This document shows, in pieces, positions 49,301 through 61,275 of a stretch of 64,000 bases of DNA. This stretch comes from Nemopilema nomurai (lineage: Eukaryota; Cnidaria; Scyphozoa; Rhizostomeae; Rhizostomatidae). A program made the translations under genes and the position numbers. The stretch spans positions 720,871 to 784,870 of the forward strand of contig ML133366.1 of NCBI GenBank assembly GCA_003864495.1, in the 5' to 3' direction. The stretch's first letter is position 1, and each line of letters starts with the position of its first letter. Below the pieces are notes generated by a model. That model was not told the DNA's origin, did no database searches, and worked only from the letters and a program-made list of their open reading frames with translations.

Positions 49301-49990
49301 TTAACATTAACGAGTTGTCAATTGATTGATTGCCGCCTCTGGACACCATTAAATGAATGGGACGTGCACTCGATCTTGCATGTGCAAGTAACCGAAGTCC
49401 GCCAAGAATTGAAGCATTTCGACTCTAATCTCACTTGGTTCTGAAACATTTACTACTGCTTTTGCCCAAAGTTGAAAAATATAGAGCGGTGAAGCTAAAA
49501 GTGACTTGAAAACGAATCACTCCAAACGCCCCCTCCGAGCGTGCTCGCCCAAATATTTACTGAAAAAATATGCGTTTCAAATAAAAATATGTATATGTAA
49601 ATGAAATCGACGGCTGTATTTAGGTTCACGAAAGACCATGTCACTCTAATAGAATATATTCCAGTAAAACTTTGAAGAAAACTCTCACCATGGATAAACA
49701 ATATATTGGTAAAACAGAAGACTATCCCCAAAACCCCGCTGCGCGGGCTTAAAACCCCTTCTGTGGGAATAGAATTGCCCCTTAAAACTACCCCCAAAAC
49801 AAATTGGGCAGATTAGCCTCGGCAAGACAAGAGAGCAAAATGACGTAATGCACAGGCACGCAAAAACACGGAAGGAGCGGACACTTGAAACGAAAGTTGT
49901 TAACGAAAAACGACTCGCCATCCGTCGCGTGCATCACTCGCACTCCTGTGACAATCGCTAGGACGGGGGAGCCTCTTCCCTTCATTTTTT
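46311..49990 (+). mobile_element. Dispersed repeat R1, copy 2 (longest copy)
   Basis: Begins TCTATATATACTAAAATCCG after an A, a Helitron-like 5' terminus. It then has a GC-rich promoter-like stretch (46470-47050: CACGTG, CCAATC; possible first coding exon MQVADVSDVRDAA ending at a donor AG/GTAACA at 47042), exon-like units 47432-47570 and 47818-47930 (acceptor TTTTTTAG, donor GTAAGT; an internal duplication of about 385 bp), a final exon-like part 48220-48326, and a right-hand part holding an inverted hairpin end (49727-49800). The unit at 47434 is open in frame 0 (REIEPKLAVAAA); the second unit has a stop. The RepHel gene starts about 540 bases further on in the same direction. Confidence 0.65.
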
Positions 49991-50528
49991 ACGAGCGCTG
50001 CATGAATTTACGATTTTGGCAAACAGGAGGCTGTCACAAGGAGCTCTCCTGTTTCCTGTTGCCAGTTGGTGATTTCTACCCAGTCACGAAAGGACACAAT
50101 AGAGTTGGGCTTTCGGTTACTTGTTTCACCGAATTACTTTTGGATTCGTGTTTCCAATATCTTGCTCTTTGCTTTCTTTTTGTAATTGGAACGCTTTCTT
50201 TTGGATTGATGGATTTTGATTGATGGAAATGGAACAGTTATGGAGCCTTTAAAGTGAGTTATGTAGTTTACGATAATTTTTAGCTCCGTTGCTTTAATGG
50301 TTCGGAGGCCTTTGACTTGAGGCAATTCTCCTATTTACTAACCCCTACATTGCGTGGTAAACGACGCACTTGCGTCGACAGTTCTTATATTGCTTGAGGT
50401 GTTTTGAGAACTTTGCAAATACTTTTGTTAGAAAATGTTGAAATCTTCTTGCAGCCCCTTAGATGGCTTTTTAGAATAAGGGGATTTTTCAATCTGCAAA
50501 CTTTATTTATGATCACTAGCATTGAAAG
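49991..50528 (+). other. Leader region of the Helitron gene
   Basis: No coding motif seen. It lies between R1 copy 2 and the RepHel start and may hold the Helitron promoter or 5' leader. The true 5' end of the autonomous element (TC after an A) was not identified with confidence; 46311 is one candidate. Confidence 0.35.
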
Positions 50529-53500
50529 ATGCCACGCAGAAGGCAACATAGAAACTTTGATCGTCAAAGAAATAGAGAAAGGCAAGACAATATTATCTCA
50601 ACCGCCGTGATGCAGATAGACCCCAAGATAATGGTGCAGGGGCGCAGGACGTTCTCCAAGCGGTGAATGAACTACATGCATTGGAGCTCGAAATTGGGGA
50701 ACAATTGCCTGAACCACAAATACAACCACAACCAAACTTTGACCTGCCACCACAACACTACATTGGAGCGATGGACAATTCGTGCCGGCATTGCGGTTCG
50801 AAGTTTTTTGTCGGGGAACAAACTGCACATAATGTGTTCACCAAGTGTTGCTTTGGAGGAAAAGTGGTACTTCCTCCAATCGTACAACCTGCGCCACATG
50901 TAATGGAACTTTTTAATGGAGAGACACCACAATCGCGCCATTTTTTGCAAAACATTCGCAACTATAATGCTGCCTTGGCAATGGCTTCTTGGAATGCCAC
51001 AGTCAACGAACTCCCTGGTAGAGGACCCCGTGTGGTTACGATTCACGGACAAACCTACCACTTGACAAGCGCAGCAGATGCCCCTGAAGGTACACGTCCA
51101 GAGTATTCCCAGTTATACATAATGGACACCAATCAAGCATTGCAGGAGCGAATTCACGACCCAAGAAACGCGCACCTGCGACCTGATGTCTTGCAGCTTC
51201 TACAGGATGAACTAATGGCTGTTAATCCTTATGCAAGACAATTCAGGAATATGGGGCAAGTTTTACAACAACAACGTGACGCTGCAGCCGCAAACAACGA
51301 ACCCGTACCGCAAGTGAGGATGATCATTGCGCGTCGACCTTTCCAGGATCGCCGTTATGACAATCCTACAGCAACGGAAATCGCTGCAGTTTACGTGGGA
51401 GACGAGGGGGCACCCCCCGATCCAGCTAATCGAGACATTACCGTTTTTAATGTTGCTGACAACAACACACAAAAAATCAAAATTACGTCTCCCAATGCTG
51501 ATCCAATGACTTATCCTTTGTTGTTCTTTCATGGAGATTTTGGATGGAACATTGATCTCCAACGCAACCGACAACAAGGTGCTGCTCGCGGACGCAACCA
51601 AAGAGAGCGAATCTCTTTGAATGAGTTTTATGCATACCGCATTGCCGTCCGTGAGGATTTCTCGGCAATTCATTGCTCCAGATTGCTGTTTCAACAATAC
51701 TTGGTTGATGCGTACACAAAGATTGAGGGAAATCAACTGACATACATAAGAACGCATCAAACTCAAATGAGGGTGGAATCTTACCAAGGCCTTATGGATC
51801 ACGTCGAAAGGCGTGCACAGGCCGAAGATGCAAACGTTGGTCGCATTGTGATTCTACCTGCCACCTTTGAAGGGAGCACAAGATCAATTTATCAGAATTA
51901 CCAAGATGCAATGACAATTGTTACCAAGTATGGTAAGCCTGACATTTTCCTGACCATGACTGCTAACCCAAACTGGCCTGAGGTACAAGAAAACATCTTG
52001 CCACACCAAACAGCAAATGACAGGCCAGATATTGTCAGTCGTGTTTTTCACCTGAAGCTGAAGGAACTTTTGTGTGACCTGCTTCAGAGACATGTTTTAG
52101 GACATGTGATTGCATATGTTTACACAATTGAGTTCCAGAAAAGGGGTTTACCACATGCACACATGGTTCTGTTTCTTTCGGATGCCGACAAACCACGTAC
52201 AGCAGAGGATGTTGATATGTTGGTGTCTGCAGAAATTCCAGATCCACAACGAAATGCACATTTACATGAAGTTGTCAAGAAGCACATGATTCATGGGCCA
52301 TGTGGTCAACTTGACCCCCATTGTGTGTGCATGCAGGATGGTCAATGCAAAAAGGACTTCCCTAAAGCATTGGTCCAGGAGACAGAATTAAATGTCAATG
52401 GATATCCTTTGTACAGACGTAGAGGACAGCACCTGGCACAGCTACGTCACCACATGGTTAATGACTCTTGGGTTGTTCCTTACAGTCCACAACTTCTCAC
52501 AAAATTCAACTGTCATATGAATGTTGAAATCTGCACAACTGTAAAAAGTGTCAAGTACATTTTCAAATACATTCACAAAGGAAATGATTCTGCACATGTG
52601 GAAATCAGGAACAACATACTACATCATGATGAGATTCTTCAATACCTCAATGCGAGGTATGTTGGCCCTCATCAAGCTGTGTTTCGAATCATGCAGTATA
52701 AGATGCATGACAAGAGCCACACCATCATTCGCCTTGCTGTGCATCTCCTTTGCAGCAGAATGTTTATTTCCAGGAAGGAAACGAGGACAGGGTACTCAAT
52801 GTAAATCCAAACACAACGCTCACTGCTTGGTTTCAACTGAACCAAGAAGATCCAAATGCACAGCAGTATCTATATTCGGAAATTCCACACCATTACACAT
52901 TTGACCAAAGAAACAAAAGGTGGAAAATGAGGCAGCGACAGACAGCACCACTCATTGGTAGGATATACCAAGTGCAGCCATCAGATCCAGAAAGGTTTGC
53001 CCTCAGATTGCTTCTTCTCCATCGGAGAGGAGTAACATCCTTTGAAGACATACGAACCATTGATGGTCATCTACACGAGACATTCAAGGGTGCAGCAAGG
53101 GCACTGGGTCTTTTGGAAGATGATGCTGAACATAGACGATGCTTGCAAGAGGCATCAATCATGAACATGCCTTCACAGATGAGGCAACTATTTGCCACAC
53201 TCATGGTATTTCAGACACCATCTGACATTAGAGCACTGTTTGAACAATTCAAAGAAGTGATGTCTGAAGATTATGTTAGACATGATCAAGTCAACAATCC
53301 AGCCATTGTCTTTGAAGACAGACACATGTATCTTTGCCTCTGGGACATTGACAACAATCTCAGGATTCATGGTAAGTCAATTACTAATGCTGAATTCTCA
53401 GATTTACCCCAGCTTCCAGAGGGCTACAATCAGCCACAGAATGCAGATGAAGATATTGATGTCATCCGTGAGCAAGAACAGGGAGCAGAAATGCTGCAGC

Positions 53501-55031
53501 TTCTTAATGACAACCAACTTCACATTCACAACACCGTCATGAATGCTATACAAACAGCATCTGAACAAAACTGCTACTTTGTGGATGGTCCAGCAGGCAC
53601 AGGTAAGACATTTCTTTACAACACATTAGTGCACAACCTTCAAGCCTTAGGTGTGAAAGTAAAATGTGTTGCATATTCTGGGATAGCTGGCACATTGTTG
53701 ATTAATGGAGCTACAGCTCATTCAACTTTCCAGATTCCTATTCCATTACTGCCAGATTCCACTTGTAACATTAAACGTCAAAGCGCAAGAGCTCAGAAGC
53801 TTTTAGAAACCTCTCTCTTTATCTGGGATGAGGCTTCTATGATTCCTGCAAATGCTTTGAAAGCAGTTGACATTCTCCTGAGAGATATTACACAAACTGA
53901 CCAACCTTTTGGAGGTAAGTATATGTTTCTTGGAGGTGATTTCAGACAGGTTCTCCCAGTTGTTCTTAGAGCAGGTAGAGAACGCATTGTCCAAGAAAGC
54001 TTGAAGAATTCTCCTCTGTGGCAACACTTCAACAAATTTCAACTTCATGTAAACATGAGAGCCACACGTGATGAACAGTACAGGCATTTTGCTGACTGGC
54101 TGTTAAGACTTGGCAATGGTGAGGAGCCACATGATGACTTTGACCAAGTCACCTTACCAGAAAACATATTGCTACCTTCACTCAATGAGCTGGTGAGCTT
54201 TTTGTATCCACCAACACAACCAGGACAGCCAAACCTAATGCTAGATCCTGGAACAATGTCAGAACGCTGCTGCTTGACTCCCAAGAATCAGTTCACTCAC
54301 CGCATCAATGAGCTGGTGCTTGATAGATTGCAAACACCTATGCACACATACCTCAGTACAGACAGGGTAATCAGTGAGGACCCTGTAGAAGCTGCAGCAT
54401 ATCCAATTGAATTTCTCAATGCACAAACACCTGGAGGAATGCCACTTCACAAGTTGCAGCTCAAGGTATTTTGTCTTCAAATATTTACTTCAAACTCTAT
54501 TGAGACCTTACTGTTGATAATTTTGCAAATTCAAATGTTTATAAATGTGTCTGTCATTTTCCATCATAGATAAATCTCCAAATTCAACTTCTAATAAAGA
54601 ATTTTCTTTTCTAGATTGGTGCAACTGTTATCCTATTAAGGAACATCAATCCAAAAAGAGGACTCTGTAATGGCACCCGTCTCATAGTAAGAGATTTACA
54701 ACGCCATGTTATTTGCGCAGAAATTATAGGAAATGAGCATAGAGGTGAGTATGTGATGATACCCAAAATCACAATGTCATCACAAGATACAGCCCTACCT
54801 ATCAATATTGCAAGAGTCCAGTTTCCAGTGAGACTAGCTTACTGTCTCACAATCAACAAAGCCCAAGGCCAGTCATTAAGGTATGTTGGTGTTTATCTAC
54901 CTGAGCCTGTCTTCAGTCATGGCCAACTCTACGTTGCCATGTCAAGGGCTAAGTCATTTGCTGGCATTAAAGTCATGCTACCAGAAGGACAGAAAACAAA
55001 GAATGTTGTCTACCGTGAAGTTTTGCAGTAA
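50529..55031 (+). pseudogene. Helitron RepHel transposase (HUH nuclease plus PIF1-type helicase), nearly complete
   Basis: ATG at 50529 reads MPRRRQHRNFDRQRNRERQD; a one- or two-base shift near 50600 leads into the main frame (50663 on). N-terminal CRHCGSKFF with a later CC pair suggests a zinc finger. Rep domain: FLTMTANPNWPE, GLPHAHMVLFL (HUH motif), YIFKYIHKGND (catalytic Tyr motif). One base is missing at about 52748, joining to LQQNVYFQEGNEDRVLNV. Helicase: YFVDGPAGTGKTFLYN (Walker A), LFIWDEASMIPA (Walker B), FLGGDFRQVLPVV, QLHVNMRATRD, AYCLTINKAQGQSLRYVGVY, LYVAMSRAKSF. An intron 54466-54614 (GTATTT...TTTCTAG) splits the helicase. Stop at 55029-55031. Together about 1440 codons, full length for an animal Helitron, which moves by rolling-circle replication. 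Only two small indels make it non-coding, so it is a recent loss or sequencing error. Confidence 0.9.
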
Positions 55032-55121
55032 GCCCCATGCCCCATGATCCATTAAACTGATAGACCTCCATGCACACATTTTGTTGCACGCCACACTTGG
55101 ATATCATTTAGGTGATCTAAT

Positions 55122-55640
55122 CCTGATACCTCCAACCCATACTCATATCTTTTCTACTGAATAATAGTGCACTAATTCAAATAAAGTACTCAGTGAGCCT
55201 CACATGATCATTATTTATACTTTTCTTCTCTTGATTGTAATTTCTTCTTCTGTATCTATTTCTTAATAGTTGAGCTACATCTTCCACGCTACTGTTCAGC
55301 ATGTTCTATCCTTTCATTGCCAGACTACTTGGCTGTAATTCTGATACCTTCTGACCCATACTCATATCTTTTCTACTGAATGATAGTGCACTAATTCAAA
55401 TAAACTACTCAGTGAGCCTCACATGATCATTATTTATACTTTTCTTCTCTTGATTGTAATTTCTTCTTCTGTATCTATTTCTTAATAGTTGAGCTACATC
55501 TTCCACGCTACTGTTCAGCATGTTCTATCCTTCATTGCCAGACTACTAGGCTGTAATTCTGATACCTTCTGACCCATACTCATATCTTTTCTACTGAATG
55601 ATAGTGCACTAATTCAAATAAAGTATAATTTTGATCATCC
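55122..55640. repeat. Tandem repeat downstream of RepHel, 218-bp period, about 2.3 copies
   Basis: CCCATACTCATATCTTTTCT recurs at 55137, 55355 and 55573, exactly 218 apart. Each unit includes GCACTAATTCAAATAAA. Probably in the Helitron 3' untranslated region. Confidence 0.92.
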
Positions 55641-55723
55641 CAAGATTGATCACTCTTGATCAGCCCAACCAGGCGCCTATACATGCCAACCTTGGGGCTC
55701 CCGATCCACCGAAATGTATAGGA

Positions 55724-55752
55724 GGTGAGTGCTACACTGTGTTGCACTCACC
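55724..55752 (+). other. Perfect 9-bp stem hairpin, candidate Helitron 3' subterminal hairpin
   Basis: GGTGAGTGC, an 11-base loop, then GCACTCACC. Helitrons have a short hairpin about 10-12 bases before a CTRR end; here ATCTTG follows at a similar distance, which is not a canonical CTRR. See also the C/G-rich end at 56554. Confidence 0.5.
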
Positions 55753-56553
55753 CATGGGGTATCTTGATCTTTGATCCTGATACCTCTGGATCCATATTTT
55801 CTGTCTAAACACTAAAATAGTGTACTCAGTGAGCCCCAACATGATCATTATTTATACTGTTCTTCTCTTCCTTTTCTTTCAACACTAGACTACTCTGTAT
55901 TTCTACTCCTCTTCTACTGCTCTATTCAATACATTTCTTCATGGAACAGTTATGCTTGACATCTTCCCCGATGTTGCCTATGGGAAGGTGTAGTTCCTTT
56001 GCTCAATGGCAGTTTAACTCCCCAACTCCCAAATTTCCCTAACATGGTGTTTATAGTTATTAGAAGGAACTATTCAATAGAAAATTTCCCAAATAAACTG
56101 CCATTAAAAAAGGAAACCTTGAACAAAGGATGCCCCTTGACGTGGTGTTCAGCTTTTCACTAATGCATCCGGCAACAAATTCAACTTTTCTCTGCATATA
56201 GACAAGTAGTTTTGCAAGCTGTATTTCAAACTCTTCTTTGGAAGGAAAAAAGGTAAGGGTGCACTGTCGAAGGAAAGCAAACAATCCCATCATTCCCAAC
56301 CATTTCCCAAAAATGTATTGAACAGGATTCAACATATAGTAATAGTTGCCATTTTAAAGATTATTCTAGCCAAACTTTGTTTTCCTTCCTAAGAACGAAT
56401 TTCTTGTGTAACGATTGTTTGTTTCTTTTCAGAACATTTCCTCAGAGTGCACCTAGCCAGCGCATCCGTGAAGAGGCAAAAGAACAAACGAGAACTACCT
56501 TTTTAAAAACAAAGACACAACTGTTGACATTTTAATATTTATGGAGTAGTTTT

Positions 56554-56617
56554 AAGGGGCAATTCCTCTCCCACAGAAGGGGATTTAAGCCCGCGCAACG
56601 GGTTTTGGGGGCTTATG
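56554..56617 (+). mobile_element. Terminal fragment shared with R1 and the palindromic element
   Basis: GTAGTTTTAAGGGGCAATTC then CCCGCGCAACGGGTTTTGGG with a C/G stem. The same block occurs at 19198-19275, 61201-61272 and inverted at 49727-49800, 60860-60935 and 63551-63620. In several copies it ends CTAG followed by T, as a Helitron 3' end would. Confidence 0.7.
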
Positions 56618-56939
56618 TATTTCTATTGTGTGGTGGATGATGATGAATGATCTTTAATTTGGTTTTCCTTCATTCTCACATTGTTCTCTTGTTCACGGTG
56701 CCGTTAAAATTTCTAGAACAAGCAAGATCACAAACAAATTAAAGATCGCTACTGAATATGAGGCGTGATTATGAAAAAGTTTTGACCTGGTATTTCTTTT
56801 GTTCCCATTTATAGCCAGTTTTTTTAGGCTAGAAGCAGGGCTCCTCTAATAGAGTCAGAACCATTTCAAGAGCAAGTTAGAAATACATTTAGACAACGAA
56901 AGAGTCTACATAGACGTGAATAGCTGTAAGATGGGTCAA

Positions 56940-57205
56940 TTCATTTGGCCGGGGGTGCTACAAAGATGATGACAAAGGATGAGTAAACCGTCAACGAAAC
57001 ATGTTTGTCATGTCAACTTTTTCGGACTTGGCAAGCCCGTTGGCAAGTTAGAAGGTGTCATGTCGTGTTGTTTGTTTCGTGCCGCGATCGCTTGGCCCGA
57101 TAACACACTGGCAAGAGTTCCTTTCGCGGTGTTAAGATTGACGAATTGTCAACTTAGTGGATTACCGCGTCAGACACCGTCAAACTGCAATCTTGCAATC
57201 CTGTG
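56940..57205 (+). mobile_element. Diverged fragment of R1 (right-hand part)
   Basis: TTTTTCGGACTTGGCAAG, GGTGTCATGTCGTGTTGTTT and CGCTTGGCCC match 49195-49270 of R1 copy 2, followed by the motif around TTGACGAATTGTCAACTTA. Same orientation as copy 2. Diverged more than the three long copies. Confidence 0.65.
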
Positions 57206-57465
57206 ATTGCAACTGCGACACAATACCTTATTTGTCCGGCCGGTACAACAGAAAAACAATCTCCCATCACCTTTGAAATATAGCAGTAGCATGCAAACTT
57301 TTTTAACAGGTAACATCTGTCATCTAATTGATCATTCCTCCCTAAATAGTAGCACATAGAATAGAAAAAAGCCTCAGTCAACTTCCCCCGACAAAACCAT
57401 TGTTTTAACCATATAAAAGGGTAATGACTACCTCACCCTCTTAGACCAGAGCAAGCATTTTAAAA

Positions 57466-58173
57466 ATGGAGGACCAAAGAAATACGGTAAAAGTCCTTTT
57501 TGGAAAAAGATCAAAAGTAAGACTTCTTTTCATACTTATATACTTATAGATTTGTGTAGTATAGATTTGTAAAGTTTGCAAATTTTGTCTTTCGAATATA
57601 TGCGGCGATAGATGTTTGTTTGCAGTGAAACAGTAGTTAAACAGGCAACTTTACTCCGGTTATCAGTCGTTAGTGGTCCATTACACGGCTATTCATCAAC
57701 ATAATTATCTTTGTAGGACATTCCATACCGGCCATCAATTGGCGTCATCAAATATTTGACGGCAAAGGCCTTCAGGTTAAAAAGGGATGAGAAATTTTTT
57801 TTCATCAACGAGGAAGGTCATAGAGTAAGGAGCATAAGGTAACTATGGGATCGCCATTACCGTCTTTCAGGTTATTTATTTGTTTAAGAATTCAACGGCT
57901 TTTAGAAGATATTTTTCTTTTTCATCTATGAATTCATTCATACGAATCTATTCTTTAAATACATATCAGATTATCAGCTTGGCAGATCATTTTTCGCAGG
58001 CAATTTGAGATGTGAATGATCATTTTTCACCTTTATTTACCACCTGCCTCCGTTCAAATGACTTATAAAATATTTTTTATTGTAGACCAGGAGACACAGT
58101 CAAAATAAAATTGGTGCCACAGAAAAAAAAAAAAGAAAAGACAACGAAAAACAAGGCACCAACCAGAATATAA
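57466..58173 (+). CDS. Small three-exon gene, 86-aa basic protein of unknown function
   Basis: Exons 57466-57516 (17 codons, donor GTAAGA), 57717-57838 (acceptor TTTGTAG, donor GTAACT, ending AG) and 58086-58173 (acceptor TTGTAG, TAA stop). Phases fit at both joints. Protein starts MEDQRNTVKVLFGKRSK, continues PSIGVIKYLTAKAFRLKRDE, FFFINEEGHRVRSI and RPGDTVKIKLVPQ, and ends in a Lys-rich tail (QKKKKEKTTKNKAPTRI). The alternation of short hydrophobic strands around one helix suggests a small ubiquitin-like or beta-grasp fold, which is only inference. No signal peptide. No transposon signature around it. A 12-A run in exon 3 makes the tail sensitive to sequencing error. Confidence 0.6.
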
Positions 58174-59599
58174 CTGGAAAAATTGTTCACATTCATTATT
58201 ATTAATGTTTTACGTTTTTTTTTATATAAATATAATTTTTTAATCAATATAGTTTAATTACATTTCCTACCATAACAGTTGGAGGTTTTACTCTCTCATT
58301 CCTTAGCAACGTTTCATAAATCCGGTTCAAAATTTTCGTATACACTTGAAATAACCGAAGGCTCAAGTTTAAAAAAATATTTCCCTTACCTCAAAAACAC
58401 TTTTTAAACACTGGAAAAGATTTGAAACTTTCAAACAAATGTTTACCAGCATTAACCTTCGGCGTACCTGTCTTCCAGATGACATGAAACAAGTAGGCAA
58501 TCAGGGCAACATTAAATGAAACAACAAGCATACTCGTAAAAGGGGCTTTTAATGGTATTTGCTTTAGCTAGGCATCTTTGGCTCGATAAGCAACAAATAG
58601 AACATCTCTAAACAATGCCCCAGTGCAAAACAAAAAACATTCACCATCTACATAAATCAAGTATTATGCCAAAAATGCCAGGGAAGATCTATCCCAATTT
58701 TCAAACAAAAGAGGACCAATTTTAAAGTTTGTGCGTGAAAAATTAAACAAAGACTCCCGTATAAAATTCTGGCCTACTTCAATTTTCAGAATTCGACTAT
58801 TCAAGCCACCCCTAGAAGTATCAATTACAAGCAAATATGACATCCTTCGTCATGATCATCATTCAATTCAATCAAACATTAAACAACTGCGTTATAAGGT
58901 CTTATCGTTCACCCACACACTAAGTTGCACAACGTCACGAGACAATAAAGATGGCAGTGGAAAATGTCCAGCACAAAAACAAAATGCACATACAAAGCAA
59001 ATCTCATGGACTTTAGTTCAACTCTTTTTATGGAAAAAACCAAAAGAATAAAATTCGTTTTGAAACAAACAAACCATAACTAATGTATTTTCAAATAATA
59101 AGTAATGTTTTGTCACACAATAGCCCTCAAAACGTACTACGCTGACTCAACTGTTTCAAGATAATAGAAGGGTCCATAAATGGCCCCCCAAACAAATGCC
59201 CATTGCACGGCCTCAACAGCCTCGGTTAGAAGCGAAGTTTGACGTCATACATAGCCGTCCCAAAAAGCAACAGCCTCAAATTGAAGCCAAGAATACCATC
59301 TCGCGTGAACTTAACTTCAAAGCTGCAGACACCTCAAACAATGGTAGTGTCAAAATTCGTTTGAAATAACCCGGCCCCATCCTATGCGTGTTTCCTTCAT
59401 GCCTCGCTGCCAACACAAAGCTTCCGACTTTAGTGTTGTTTTTAAAATTCACATATACCTGCCAACCAGCCTGAAGAAAATTAATCACACATTACCTTCA
59501 ATCGCACATTGGCACTATTTCCGTTCCCACAAACACGAATCTACAGGTATCACATGACTAGGTACTCTTTAAAAAGTCCCATCCCAAAACGACGAGACA
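58174..59599. other. Intergenic, no feature seen
   Basis: AT-rich on the left, slightly richer in G+C near 59150-59500. The open frames present (for example 58731-59051) lack splice, start or domain support. Confidence 0.35.
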
Positions 59600-60378
59600 G
59601 ATTAACACAAATATTACACGGCGCGTGGACACCTGGTAAGTATCAGTTCTTCACTTTTTAAGGACTTGCACTAAAGTTACTACCAAATTTTAAAAGTTAC
59701 GATACCTAATAGGGTCGATTTTCTACACTTTCTGAGCATGCATTTCATCCATCATCTTTACAATTACAACGGCAAACGTTGAACCTTGACCTTACTGTCC
59801 GCTTCTGTTTACAGATAGCCAACGTTTCAACAACATAAAACTATTTGCGTAAGTATTGTCATTTCTTTTAATTTATTCCTTCACAAATCCTTCAACTCTC
59901 CACAAATTTTCAAATGTTAACAACTATCCAGTTTTGTATAAATGAATTGCACAGTGAAATTTTAAAAGCAAGCCAAAGAACGAAGGCAACCTTTTCATCC
60001 CGTGGACAATTTATAATCCCTTTAATTTCATTCCAATGTGAAATTGTAAAAGAAGTCAACTTGCACACATATCACCGCACACCGCTTTTTTCCAATGTTG
60101 TAATTTAAAAATTTCGTACAATCACTAAGCTATATTTTCCTCCTAATAGAATGGACGAGCAAACTTTGAAGAGGTTAGAAAAACTGGAGAAATATGCAGA
60201 AAAGACAAGCGCCGAATTGCTGCGCATACAAAGAAAGATGGAAGCCGCAGAATGCCGATTAACCGTCATTCAAAAAGAAATTCGGGATATCATTATAGAC
60301 ATTAAAAAGCAGAGAAATATAAACAAAAGTTTAGAAGACAATAATATTGATGACGATCTTTTAAATATGGAAGATTAA
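59600..60378 (+). CDS. Small gene: two non-coding 5' exons and a 75-aa coiled-coil protein
   Basis: A strong donor CTG/GTAAGT at 59635, exon 59815-59848 (TGTTTACAG acceptor, GTAAGT donor), and exon 60150-60378 (CCTAATAG acceptor) with ATG one base after the splice site. The protein starts MDEQTLKRLEKLEKYAEKTS, has heptad-like Leu/Ile spacing through ECRLTVIQKEIRDIIIDIKK, and ends acidic (NNIDDDLLNMED). Predicted to be one long helix that dimerises. The family is not recognised. The 5' limit is approximate. The coding exon carries no intron. Confidence 0.5.
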
Positions 60379-60859
60379 AACTCATGAAAATATCTAGAAA
60401 GCGTTCTCTTCTCCTACCTCTTGAAACTTTACAATTGATTGAAGTTGCGTTCGCCTATACGTATTACTTTCTTGTGAAATTACCAAAAAGTTAAATTCTG
60501 ATCACAGAATACGAACAAAATGTAAAAAGCAGCATTTAAGAAATAACATCTGAACAACTCCACAGTTAACCATACCGCACCTTTGAAGCAAATCGAAACC
60601 AAAATAATTTAGAGCAACAACTGACAACAAAGTTGAGCAAAAATTAAAAATGGTCGAATACTAACAGAACGAAATATAAAAACCTATCAAAAAGACTTAG
60701 ACGAGCACCATAGATCAGCCTAGCGGAAAATCGGACCTGGATGTTTGGTTTGGTTTCAAATTATATCATTTCAGTTTAAATTATAATTATCGAAGCAATT
60801 GGAATGTGAATATAAGTAGACCATTATTTTGCTAAAACATACTATGGCACAACAGGAGA
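60379..60859. other. 3' flank of the coiled-coil gene, no other feature
   Basis: AT-rich, no open frame or repeat recognised before the palindromic element. Confidence 0.4.
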
Positions 60860-61275
60860 CTAGCCCCGAAAACCCCGCTGCGCGGGCTTAAAACCCCTTC
60901 TGTGGACATAGAATTGCCCCTTAAAACTACCCCAAAACAAATTAGGCAGATTAGCCTCGGCAAGACAAGAGCCTCGCATTGAGAAGAAAGATGACGGGGG
61001 AGCCCATTCCCTTCATCTTTTGCGAACCCCGTCCTAGCGATTGTCACATGAGTGCGAGTGATGCACGCGAAGGATGGCGAGTCATTTTTTCGTTGACAAC
61101 TTTCGTTTCATATGACCCGTGGCTGGTTGTGGGTGACGTCATCTTTCTTCTCAATGCGAGGCTCTTGTCTTGCCGAGGCTAATCTGCCTAATTTGTTTTG
61201 GGGTAGTTTTAAAGGGCAATTCTATGTCCACAGAAGGGGTTTTAAGCCCGCGCAGCGGGGTTTTGGGGGCTTCTC
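60860..61275. mobile_element. Palindromic element with inverted arms of about 140 bp
   Basis: Left arm 60860-60995 (CTAGCCCCGAAAACCCCGCT, GGCAGATTAGCCTCGGCAAG) is the reverse complement of right arm about 61135-61275 (CTTGCCGAGGCTAATCTGCC, AGCGGGGTTTTGGGGGCTT). Each arm ends in the C/G hairpin. The centre holds the block GCGAACCCCGTCCTAGCGAT that also ends R1 copies. Either a fold-back/MITE element with long inverted ends or two Helitron 3' ends facing outward. Confidence 0.8.

Noticed and set aside
58731..59051. 106-codon plus-strand frame
   Set aside because: No domain, no splice context, composition like the surrounding AT-rich DNA.
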